64,000 bases of DNA, from NCBI RefSeq assembly GCF_013377015.1, contig NZ_JACABA010000001.1:1075554-1139553 (forward strand), given 5' to 3'. Of the stretch, positions 1-7,239 are shown in pieces. The notes beneath the pieces were generated by a model. That model did no database searches. It worked only from the letters and a program-made list of their open reading frames with translations, and was not told where the DNA came from. The position numbers and the translations under genes are program-made. This DNA is from Rhodopseudomonas sp. Its GTDB lineage: Bacteria; Pseudomonadota; Alphaproteobacteria; Rhizobiales; Xanthobacteraceae. Within the stretch, counting starts at the first letter, position 1. Each line of letters starts with the position of its first letter.

Positions 1-920
1 ACCTCCGTTCCGTCGGCGGGAATCTGCCAACCGGCGCGCTCGGCGGTCTGCCATTCGACCGAATCGCGCAGCAGCACCGGGTTGGAATTATTGATATGCA
101 GAAAGAACTTCCGGCCGATGCCGAGACCGGCGAGCGCCGCAATCGCGCCCTGTTCGCCCGACATCGCGATGTGCCCCATGGCTTGCCCGGTCTTGTTGCC
201 GAGTCCCGCGGCGATCAACTCGTCGTCGCGCCAGACCGTTCCATCGAAGAACACCAGCGATGCGCCCTTCAGACGCGCCTTGAGATCGTCGGTCACCTCG
301 GCGCAGGCGGCGACGAAATAGAGCGTCGTTCCATCGGCTTTGTCTGTGATGCGCAATCCGAGCGTATCGCCGGCGCCATCGGCGCCGCCCGGATGCTCCT
401 TGCCTTCCAGATACCAGGCGCCCTTGCCGGCCACGGCAAACGGCAGGATCTCGAAGCCGGAGGGCGAACCATCGGGCAAGGTCGGCTCAAACGGCTGGTC
501 GATCGCGATCGGCTGGCGCCGGACATGCTTTTCGCTCAGCACGTTGAAGATGCTGTTGGCCTTCAGGATCGAAAGCACCCTGGGATGGGCGTAGATCGTG
601 AACGGCCAGCCCTCGCGCATCGACAGCAGCCCGGCGACGGCGTCAACTTCGCTGTTGGTCAGGATCACGCCGGCGATCGGGCTGTGACGAAGCTGGCCGG
701 ATTTTGGATGGAGCTGCGGCGTCGCGATCAATTGCTGGCGCAGGTCCGGAGACGCGTTGATCAGGAACCAGTGCTCGCTATCGGCGCTGATCGCGATCGA
801 CGCCTGCGTGCTTCTGAGATTGGGATCATCGAGTCGCGCGGTCTGACAGACCGGGCAGCCGCAATTCCATTGCGGCACACCTCCACCTGCAGCAGCTCCC
901 AGAACGACGACGCGCAACAT
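1..920 (-). CDS. pqqB: PqqB, PQQ biosynthesis metallo-hydrolase-fold protein (3' end cut by window edge)
   Basis: Reading from the ATG at 920 on the minus strand gives MLRVVVLGAAAGGGVPQWNC followed by GCPVCQ, the characteristic PqqB N-terminus. The frame stays open to base 1 (about 306 codons), ending near the HINNSNPVL segment typical of the PqqB C-terminus, so only a few residues are missing. PqqB belongs to the metallo-beta-lactamase fold and acts in pyrroloquinoline quinone synthesis, where it has been linked to oxidation of the PqqA-derived Glu-Tyr intermediate. GGAG about 8 bases upstream supports this start. It lies 150 bases downstream of pqqA on the same strand, the usual operon order. 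The cofactor would serve the PQQ-dehydrogenase-like protein encoded divergently at 1666. Confidence 0.95.
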   Translation of the reverse strand, partial: MLRVVVLGAAAGGGVPQWNCGCPVCQTARLDDPNLRSTQASIAISADSEHWFLINASPDLRQQLIATPQLHPKSGQLRHSPIAGVILTNSEVDAVAGLLSMREGWPFTIYAHPRVLSILKANSIFNVLSEKHVRRQPIAIDQPFEPTLPDGSPSGFEILPFAVAGKGAWYLEGKEHPGGADGAGDTLGLRITDKADGTTLYFVAACAEVTDDLKARLKGASLVFFDGTVWRDDELIAAGLGNKTGQAMGHIAMSGEQGAIAALAGLGIGRKFFLHINNSNPVLLRDSVEWQTAERAGWQIPADGTE

Positions 921-1070
921 GACTCGTCTCCGGGGGCACCTTTAGCTATCTCAGGCGTCTTGATCCTGGGTACCCAAGCGCCCACACTCACCGCCCACCG
1001 GCAACATCTCCCAAAGGAAGCTGTCGCGGCCGACGGCATATTTCGTGAAACGCCGATTTAACCCAAACTG

Positions 1071-1151
1071 TTACTTGCGGACCGCGCAGGCATACATGTT
1101 GATTTCCATGCCCACGGCCAGCTCGACGATCTTTGGAGTGTTCCAGGCCAT
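1071..1151 (-). CDS. pqqA: PqqA, precursor peptide of PQQ (26 aa)
   Basis: The 26-residue product MAWNTPKIVELAVGMEINMY followed by ACAVRK carries the conserved Glu and Tyr of the E-x-N-M-Y core (Glu16, Tyr20), which are cross-linked by the radical SAM enzyme PqqE and become the PQQ skeleton. A strong ribosome binding site (GGGAGGA, 4 bases before the ATG) precedes it. The gene is too short for standard ORF lists. It is first in the operon with pqqB. The spacer of about 150 bases between the two genes is long for an operon; in many bacteria pqqA is made in excess over the downstream enzymes, but no processing signal can be demonstrated here. Confidence 0.96.
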   Translation of the reverse strand: MAWNTPKIVELAVGMEINMYACAVRK

Positions 1152-1665
1152 CGCGTCCTCCCGATTGGTTGCGGTCCGATCGCCGCAGTGGTGAAAAGAT
1201 AGTGCCGTCTCGGTGTCCGCGCAAGCAGACACTTGTCACCGCAGGCTCAACGTCACGTTTTTGAAGTGTGCATTGCGAAACAACATGCCCGGCACACGAA
1301 CCTTCGCACCTGCACAAACAACTCTGCGTGAAGTCGAGCGCGCGCCAGCAACGTCGGCCGCCACGCGCATGGCTGGCTTGACGGCGCACCGATGGTGGAT
1401 CGCAGTGCAATGCAGGTCGGCCTTTGCAACCATATCAACCAAGAAAGCGCCAGCGCAGCATAGCATTGATGCCTTGAATCGAATTGACTCGACCGAACGC
1501 GGAGCGAAACGACGCGTAGTTGCGTCGGAGCCGTATTACGCTTCTCTCTGATGGTGGATGTGCTAGCATTCAAAAGTTGCGGCCTGCATGCGGGCCACGA
1601 CAATTTACTTCTAGGGCTCAAAACAATAATCGCGGCCGGCCATCGGCCGCATAGGGAGTGGCGCG
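1152..1665. other. Divergent intergenic region, pqqA / PQQ dehydrogenase
   Basis: 514 bases with no convincing gene. The open frames crossing it are unlike known proteins and have poor starts. It must hold the divergent promoters for the pqq operon and the dehydrogenase gene. No clear operator palindrome or sigma54 box was found. The 1500-1620 part is less GC-rich than the flanking genes, as expected for a promoter. Confidence 0.5.
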
Positions 1666-2922
1666 ATGAAGTCGGTGTTCAATCGATCCGTTGTTGCGTG
1701 CGCGGCGATCCTTGCGATCGCGGCGATCGGGCAGGCCAGCGCACAGGGCAAGCTGAAGAGCTATCAATCCGGCACCAAGGAATTCTGGACCCATCCTCCG
1801 GACGATTGGTTCCTCGGCGACGAAACTGAAGCCCAGAAAGGCCTCGCGCCGCCCGCGGGCCCGCCGACCGGCGCATCCGAGGCCGAACTCGCGGCGATGA
1901 TGAAGAAGATCAAGCTGCCGCCCGGCTTCAAGATCGAGGTCTACGCCTCGGGCGTGCTGGCCGCGCGGCAGATGGCCTGGGGCGACAAGGGCACGCTGTT
2001 CGTCGGCTCGTTCGGGCTCGGCAACGTCTATGCCATCACCGACAAGGGCGGCAAGAAGGACGTCAAGACCGTCATCAAGGGCATGAAGATGCCGACCGGT
2101 CTCGCGTTCCGCGACGGCGCGCTCTACGTGATCGATATCGACAAGCTGATCCGCTACGACAACGCCGAGGCCAACCTCGACAAGCTCGGCGACGGCAAGG
2201 TGGTGTATGACGACATGCCGTCCTACGTCGCCCATGGCTGGAAATACCTCGCGGCCGACAAGGACGGCTGGTTCTACGTGCCGTTCGGACCTCCCTTCAA
2301 CATTGGCATTCCGCCGACCTCGGTAGCGCAGATCCGCCGTGTCGATCCGAAAACCGGCAACGCCGAACTGGTGGGCCTCGGGGTGCGTAACTCGGTCGGC
2401 GGCGACGTCGATCCGCGCACCGGCAAATACTGGTTCACCGAAAATGCCCGCGACTGGATCAGCGACGACATGCCGAGCGACAAGCTCAACATGATCTCGA
2501 AAATGGGCGAGCATTTCGGCTATCCGTATTGCCATCAGGGCGACATGCCGGATCCGAAATTCGCCATGGGTCACAAATGCTCCGAGTTCACGCCTCCGGT
2601 GCTGAACCTCGGCGCCCATGTGGCTCCGCTCGGGATGAAGTTCTACACCGGCAATCAATTCCCGGCGAACTACAAGAACTCCATCCTGATCGCCGAACAC
2701 GGGTCGTGGAACCGGCACAAATATCAGGGCGCGCGGATCGTGAAAGTCACCGCGGATCCGGACGGCAAGAACGCCAAGCAGGAAGTGTTCGCGTCCGGCT
2801 GGCTCGAGGGTGCCCAGGGCTATCTCGGCCGTCCCGCCGATATCCTGCTCGCGAAGGATGGCTCGATCCTGGTCGCCGACGACTGGGCCGGTGCGATCTA
2901 TCGCATCAGCTACAGCAAGTGA
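1666..2922 (+). CDS. PQQ-dependent sugar/sorbosone dehydrogenase-like exported protein
   Basis: The 418-residue protein begins with an export signal (a hydrophobic core after KSVFNRS, ending near QASAQG). The rest has repeated WGDKGTLFVGSFG / GLAFRDGALYV / ILLAKDGSILVADDWAGAIY segments of a six-bladed beta-propeller, as in the soluble glucose dehydrogenase B and L-sorbosone dehydrogenase family, with HGSWNR and YPYCHQGD motifs common in these proteins. These enzymes oxidise sugars or aldehydes in the periplasm with PQQ and pass electrons to cytochrome c. The substrate cannot be told. A diheme cytochrome gene follows on the same strand and pqqAB lies divergently upstream, so enzyme, cofactor and electron acceptor appear to be grouped. 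GGGAG upstream supports the start. Confidence 0.85.
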   Translation: MKSVFNRSVVACAAILAIAAIGQASAQGKLKSYQSGTKEFWTHPPDDWFLGDETEAQKGLAPPAGPPTGASEAELAAMMKKIKLPPGFKIEVYASGVLAARQMAWGDKGTLFVGSFGLGNVYAITDKGGKKDVKTVIKGMKMPTGLAFRDGALYVIDIDKLIRYDNAEANLDKLGDGKVVYDDMPSYVAHGWKYLAADKDGWFYVPFGPPFNIGIPPTSVAQIRRVDPKTGNAELVGLGVRNSVGGDVDPRTGKYWFTENARDWISDDMPSDKLNMISKMGEHFGYPYCHQGDMPDPKFAMGHKCSEFTPPVLNLGAHVAPLGMKFYTGNQFPANYKNSILIAEHGSWNRHKYQGARIVKVTADPDGKNAKQEVFASGWLEGAQGYLGRPADILLAKDGSILVADDWAGAIYRISYSK

Positions 2923-3044
2923 TCGGCTGAGACACCGCGGGACTGCGGCCCGGCCGCAGTCCCAACGTGGTCAAAGTGCGCGCCTCTCCACACGGGGAAG
3001 GCGCGGCGAATTCCAAGAAAACGCTCTCTGGACATAACAAGAAA

Positions 3045-3641
3045 ATGCCACTCATGACTCGCGGCCTGGCCGCTGCTGCCGCGCTCGGACTCGCCTTGTG
3101 CCAGCCATCGCCACTACGCGCCGCCGACATCGAGGCCGGCAAGGCCAAGGCCGAACTGTGCGCGGGTTGCCATGGCGACAACGGCGTGTCGATCATCGAA
3201 TACACGCCGTCGCTGGCGGGACAGCCGGACCTCTTCCTGCAATGGCAGTTGGTGTTCTTCCGCAGCGGCACCCGGCAGAATGCCCAGATGCGGCCGATCG
3301 TCGAGGATCTGAGCAACGAGGACGTCCGCAACCTCGGCGCCTATTATGCTTCACTACCGCCTATGCCGGGCAAGAAATCAGACGACAAGCCAGAACTGTC
3401 GCGCAAGGGCGCCGAGGCCGCGGCCGGGCGGCGCTGCGCTTCCTGTCACACCGACAGCTATGCCGGCACCAAGGCCACCGCGCGGCTCGCCGGACAGCGC
3501 GAGGAATATCTGATCAAGGCGCTGAACGAGTTCAAATCCGGCCAGCGCTCCGGCGGCGCCATGGCGGCGATGGCCGACGTCGCCTATCCGCTGAGCGAAG
3601 AGGAAATCTACGCGCTGGCGCATTATCTGGCGCATCTTTAA
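3045..3641 (+). CDS. Periplasmic diheme cytochrome c (c4/c553 type)
   Basis: Two c-type heme sites are visible, CAGCH near residue 40 and CASCH near residue 130, each in its own cytochrome c domain of roughly 80-90 residues, giving the two-domain layout of cytochrome c4. An N-terminal signal (TRGLAAAAALGLALCQ, ending near LRAADIE) sends it to the periplasm. The ATG at 3045 (or 3054) is preferred: an earlier in-frame ATG at 2967 would add about 26 residues of non-signal sequence before the hydrophobic core. It lies 122 bases downstream of the PQQ dehydrogenase-like gene and is the likely electron acceptor for it. This pairing is inferred from context. Confidence 0.88.
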   Translation: MPLMTRGLAAAAALGLALCQPSPLRAADIEAGKAKAELCAGCHGDNGVSIIEYTPSLAGQPDLFLQWQLVFFRSGTRQNAQMRPIVEDLSNEDVRNLGAYYASLPPMPGKKSDDKPELSRKGAEAAAGRRCASCHTDSYAGTKATARLAGQREEYLIKALNEFKSGQRSGGAMAAMADVAYPLSEEEIYALAHYLAHL

Positions 3642-3833
3642 GCGCCGCCGGCTGTCCGGCTGGACGATCTGCACCTCGTTTTATTTTGCTCGCTGTTCGC
3701 CAGGGCTGCGCCGGATCCCGCACCAGCCGTGATCGTGTCGGCCTGCGCCAATGATCCTTCGAGCAGTACTCACAGGCCTCCCCGCGATGTCGCAAAACTG
3801 GCCATCACTGACGATGGACTTGCTGCGCTGCGA

Positions 3834-5738
3834 TCACTGCACCGGAAAGAAGAAGAAACTCGCGCCCTCCGTCAGACCACCTGTGAGGGCCGGACGCTGT
3901 CGTCCCTGGGTGCCGGTCGCCACATCCTCCCGAACCCGTTCGAAAAACAGTCGCAAGTCGAGATTCGGCGTCGGCAGCCTTGATACGAACGCTCGCGTGA
4001 AAGGACTGTTCAGCTCGTTACCATCGAGCGTGACCTCACCCGGTTGTGTCGAAAACAACGCGACCGTGTTGGGCTGGGTGAGCTGCAAGCCTGCCAATCC
4101 TCCGCCGATTGCCTTTCGGCGAGCAATCAATGAAGCAAGTCCGACGTCGGCGGTTTTGTCGAGCGCTCTCTTGGCGGTGGCACGATGCGACTGCTGGACG
4201 AACGGGTCGTCACGGCAAGCATCGAGAACGACCATATGAAGATCTTTCGCTTGATCAACGGCGGAAATCATCTGATTGATTGAGACCGCGCGCACGGGGG
4301 CGTCGATCAAGGTGGCCATATCCGCATCAACCGGTATGGCATAGTTGACGCCATCTATCTCGACGCCGTGGCCGGCATAATAGACGATCGCCCAATTCGC
4401 CTCGGCCACCTCGCGGGCAAATTGCTGCAACAAGCCATCCATTTGGCTCCTGTCTAGGTCAGTCGCCACCGTCACGCTGGTAAAGCCGGCTTCGCTCAAT
4501 GCTGCGCCGACGCTCTCCGCGTCACGGTCCGAGTTCATCAACGCCGGAACATGCCGATATGCGGCGTTGCCGACGACGAGAGCGATGCGCCGCCCGCGAT
4601 CGTTGCGGGTCGGGTGTGACAGCACGTTGATGTTCGGCGGAAGCGCCGGGTCCCCCGCCTTCCGCGAACGTCGGGCTTGCAGCACCTCCAGCCGGAATAC
4701 CGAATAGTCGTAGATACTCTTCTCGAGGAGATTGTCTCGCGTCATATCGCCCGCCTTGCGGTAGTCGCTTGACGCATCGTCAAACCGATTGCCGCGTTCG
4801 AAGGCGATGCCGCGCTGGATCAACGCGTCGGCATGGCGAGGTGAGACAGCAAGCGCATGCGCGTAGGACTGATAGGCCTTTTCGAGGTCCTTCAGGTAGT
4901 CCCGTGCGAGATTGCCGGCACGGACATGGAACTGCGCGGCCAGCATCGGCAGCGGCGCGGTTTCGGCGGCCGCCGTCCAATCGGCGAACCCCCGCAAAGG
5001 CTCGCCAAGACTGACCGCAAGCCTTGCGCGGCCGCTGAGCGCATACCAGGTTTGGCTTCCGCCAACGGCTTCGGCTTGGCTGAAGTCCGCAAATGCGCGT
5101 TCAACGTCGCCATATCGCGCCCACAGCATCGCACGGTTGATCCAGGCGTTCTGATTTCTTGCTTCTAGCTCGACGGCAGTGTCGAGATCGGCGCGCGCTT
5201 GAGAAAATCGGTCGAGGCGTTCCAAGATCAGGGCGCGCTGGACAAAATGTGATGATATTTTTGGATCGGCCCGGATTGCGTGGTCAAGATCGTCGAGTGC
5301 ATTGTCGAACCGCTCCAACACCGTCTCGATCGTCGCCCGCAGGCTGAAGGGACGCGGATCAGGCGTGGGAGCCGTGGCAATACACGCCGCAAGATCGTCA
5401 AGAGCAGCTGTCACCTCGCGCTGCGCGGCAGCGCCAGAGCCGATCGGTTTCCTCTCGGCGATGGCAATCCGTGTCGCCTCGAGGAAATGGTTCAGGCCTC
5501 TGAAATAGAGCGCATAGGCACGCTGCTCTGCTGATGCGGACGGTTTTTGCAACACGCGCGCGCACGCTGCAATCGTAGCCGCTATCGCGCTTTCGGTCCT
5601 GACCGTGTCGTATTGCAGAGCGACGCAATCATCGTAATCGCTCTGCTGCGCTTTGCCTTGCCGCGGCATGACTGCCGTTAGCAAAACTACAAGCCCGACA
5701 GTTGCGATCAGCCTAATACGTCCCGGGATGACTTTCAT
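3834..5738 (-). CDS. TPR-repeat protein with C-terminal caspase-like (peptidase C14) domain
   Basis: With the ATG at 5738 the 634-residue product starts with a membrane/signal segment (IRLIATVGLVVLLTAV), followed by some 350 residues of TPR-like helical repeats with A-x(3)-A-x(2)-D periodicity. A caspase-fold domain follows, beginning at GRRIALVVGNAAY. The catalytic dyad is present: His in YYAGHGVE and Cys in VLDACRDDPF. Bacterial caspase homologues (orthocaspases and related C14 proteins) cleave after basic or acidic residues and are common in Bradyrhizobium and Rhodopseudomonas, but their targets are mostly unknown. An alternative ATG at 5831 would add 31 residues before the signal and is less likely. 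No partner gene adjoins it, so function is open. Confidence 0.85.
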   Translation of the reverse strand: MKVIPGRIRLIATVGLVVLLTAVMPRQGKAQQSDYDDCVALQYDTVRTESAIAATIAACARVLQKPSASAEQRAYALYFRGLNHFLEATRIAIAERKPIGSGAAAQREVTAALDDLAACIATAPTPDPRPFSLRATIETVLERFDNALDDLDHAIRADPKISSHFVQRALILERLDRFSQARADLDTAVELEARNQNAWINRAMLWARYGDVERAFADFSQAEAVGGSQTWYALSGRARLAVSLGEPLRGFADWTAAAETAPLPMLAAQFHVRAGNLARDYLKDLEKAYQSYAHALAVSPRHADALIQRGIAFERGNRFDDASSDYRKAGDMTRDNLLEKSIYDYSVFRLEVLQARRSRKAGDPALPPNINVLSHPTRNDRGRRIALVVGNAAYRHVPALMNSDRDAESVGAALSEAGFTSVTVATDLDRSQMDGLLQQFAREVAEANWAIVYYAGHGVEIDGVNYAIPVDADMATLIDAPVRAVSINQMISAVDQAKDLHMVVLDACRDDPFVQQSHRATAKRALDKTADVGLASLIARRKAIGGGLAGLQLTQPNTVALFSTQPGEVTLDGNELNSPFTRAFVSRLPTPNLDLRLFFERVREDVATGTQGRQRPALTGGLTEGASFFFFPVQ

Positions 5739-5831
5739 GACAACGAACAATTGATCATACTCCGCTGAGGTCTCATTGACAGACATCAAGAGGTCAAGGC
5801 TCCCGCCTTCCGTCGAGATCCCCGAGGTCAA

Positions 5832-6276
5832 CTTTTTGACCTTGCTGTCGGGGTCGCGGAGACATCGGCCTCAAGCGGAAAGTCGGTGAGGCTGTCCGTC
5901 GTCAGAGGATTGCGACAGTTCGCCCATCTCCCGATTCGCCGAGCCCGGCGCCCGTGAGGCCGACTGTGGGAATTTGCTGTTGAGCTCGCCGGCCGCCTTG
6001 ATTGCCTGCTCGACCAGTTCCTTGACCTCGGATGCGACCAGGGGACAGTCACGGCTTGCTTCTCCGGGCCTCGCCGCCTTGATGGTGGCGCTCGGACCAA
6101 TCTGCCCCCGCGGTCCGGCGCACCCGGGCCACGCACTCCTGGCGCACCCGACACGATGAACGTGTGACCGTTGCCTGAAGGAGGGCCACGCGACCTTCCG
6201 TCGAGCCGTTTCGGGCCATTTCAGGGCTTTCCGACCGTTGCCGAAGGCCGGTCAATCGGCTACATCAACCGCTGAA
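5832..6276. other. Non-coding stretch upstream of tRNA-Arg, with a possible decayed gene fragment
   Basis: About 440 bases without a credible intact gene. On the minus strand around 5960-6060 one frame reads VASEVKELVEQAIKAAGEL, which resembles the signalling-domain hairpin of methyl-accepting chemotaxis proteins (VVA-EVK-LA pattern), but it has no start, flanking domain or continuation. A decayed fragment is possible. The remaining sequence shows nothing recognisable. Confidence 0.35.
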
Positions 6277-6353
6277 GCACCCGTAGCTCAGCTGGATAGA
6301 GCGTTGCCCTCCGAAGGCAAAGGTCACACGTTCGAATCGTGTCGGGTGCGCCA
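6277..6353 (+). tRNA. tRNA-Arg (anticodon CCG)
   Basis: 77 bases fold as a full cloverleaf: acceptor GCACCCG pairs with CGGGTGC, the D arm is GCTC/GAGC, the anticodon stem TTGCC/GGCAA encloses the loop CTCCGAA giving anticodon CCG, and the T arm is ACACG-TTCGAAT-CGTGT. The terminal CCA is encoded. It reads CGG arginine codons, which are frequent in this GC-rich genome. No integrase gene or repeated 3' end was found beside it, so there is no sign that it serves as an attachment site here. Confidence 0.97.
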
Positions 6354-6613
6354 GCAAAATCAACGGCTTATTAAAATCAGACCATCCGCGACAACTGCAT
6401 CCGGGAGCACACCGGAAGCGATCGGCATTGCGCGGGACGTGGCGCCGGCCACAAGATCAACGCGTTCGCACTAGATTACGTCCCCGAGCAAGGTTTTCGC
6501 AGAACAGATGCGTTTGCGCTGGACGTCGTTTGGAGAACCAAAACGAGTGACAGCGATCGATCCACGCACACGCTGCGGGAGATGACGAGTGTCTGCGGAA
6601 ACACTCTTCGACA

Positions 6614-7063
6614 TCAATGCGCATGCCCCGTTGACTTGCGGCTTGATGGCGACGTCTTGGCGGCTTCGTTCGGGATCATCACCAGGCGCCCGTAGCGGAC
6701 GCCGCGTTCGGCGATGATGTGGTCGGCAAAATGCTGGACCTCGCGGCTCGGCCCCTTCAGGGCGGTGATTTCCATGCAGTTGTCGTCATCGAGATGAACG
6801 TGCAGCGTCGCAAGCGCGAGATCGTGGTGGCCGTGATAGTTCTCCACCAGGCGGCGCGACAGGTCGCGCGCGGCGTGGTCGTAGACATAGACCAGCGCGG
6901 CGACGCACTCTCCGGCTTTTCCGGATTTCTGCGCCGCCTGCTGCATCCCGGCGCGGGTGAAATCCCGGATCGCTTCGGAGCGGTTCTGATAGCCCTGCTC
7001 GGCGATCATCCGGTCTAGGTCCTCCATCAGATCGTCGTCGAGCGTGATGGTGATGCGCTGCAT
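6614..7063 (-). CDS. nikR: NikR, nickel-responsive repressor
   Basis: The 149-residue protein starting MQRITITLDDDLMEDLDRMI has the ribbon-helix-helix DNA-binding N-terminus and the C-terminal ACT-like nickel domain. The nickel ligand pattern is visible: HGHH (in VENYHGHHDLA), the paired histidines of LHVHLD, and Cys in DDNCMEI. NikR binds DNA when loaded with Ni(II) and represses nickel uptake genes. The ATG at 7063 matches the known N-terminus; the open frame extends 54 codons further but without family resemblance. A perfect operator lies 22 bases upstream (7085-7112), between nikR and the divergent TonB receptor, so NikR probably controls both. Nickel is needed by the hydrogenase encoded downstream. 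Confidence 0.96.
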   Translation of the reverse strand: MQRITITLDDDLMEDLDRMIAEQGYQNRSEAIRDFTRAGMQQAAQKSGKAGECVAALVYVYDHAARDLSRRLVENYHGHHDLALATLHVHLDDDNCMEITALKGPSREVQHFADHIIAERGVRYGRLVMIPNEAAKTSPSSRKSTGHAH

Positions 7064-7084
7064 GGCAGTCTCCCGGCCCGCTCG

Positions 7085-7112
7085 GTATGATGATTTATTG
7101 ACATCATCATAC
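7085..7112. promoter_or_regulatory. NikR operator 1
   Basis: Half-sites GTATGA (7085-7090) and TCATAC (7107-7112) are separated by exactly 16 bases, which is the consensus spacing known for E. coli NikR. The inner bases extend the dyad (GATGAT / ATCATC-like). It sits between nikR and the TonB-dependent receptor gene and could regulate both. Confidence 0.93.
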
Positions 7113-7239
7113 TCGACGTGGCAGTTTTCGATTATCGGCGTCAACATAGCGCGCCTGGCAATTTGGCTGAAACCTTTAATCGAGCATCGGCATCGATCAA
7201 ACTGCCGTGCGCGTGCGCCATCCAACGGTCGCGTGAGCG

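Noticed and set aside
1618-2718. Long minus-strand open frame (366 codons) opposite the PQQ dehydrogenase-like gene.
   Set aside because: It has no recognisable domain and mirrors the codon pattern of the real plus-strand gene, which has a signal peptide and propeller motifs.
3647-3660. GCCGG-CTGT-CCGGC hairpin after the cytochrome gene as a terminator.
   Set aside because: The stem is short and the T-rich tract is not adjacent, so support is too weak to list it as a feature.
5828-6154. Minus-strand open frame of 108 codons between the caspase-like gene and tRNA.
   Set aside because: It is Arg/Ser/Pro-rich, has no domain resemblance and looks like translated GC-rich non-coding DNA.
6277-6613. 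tRNA-Arg as an attachment site for a genomic island covering the hup locus.
   Set aside because: No integrase, no direct repeat of the tRNA 3' end was seen, and the hup genes match the base composition of the surroundings.
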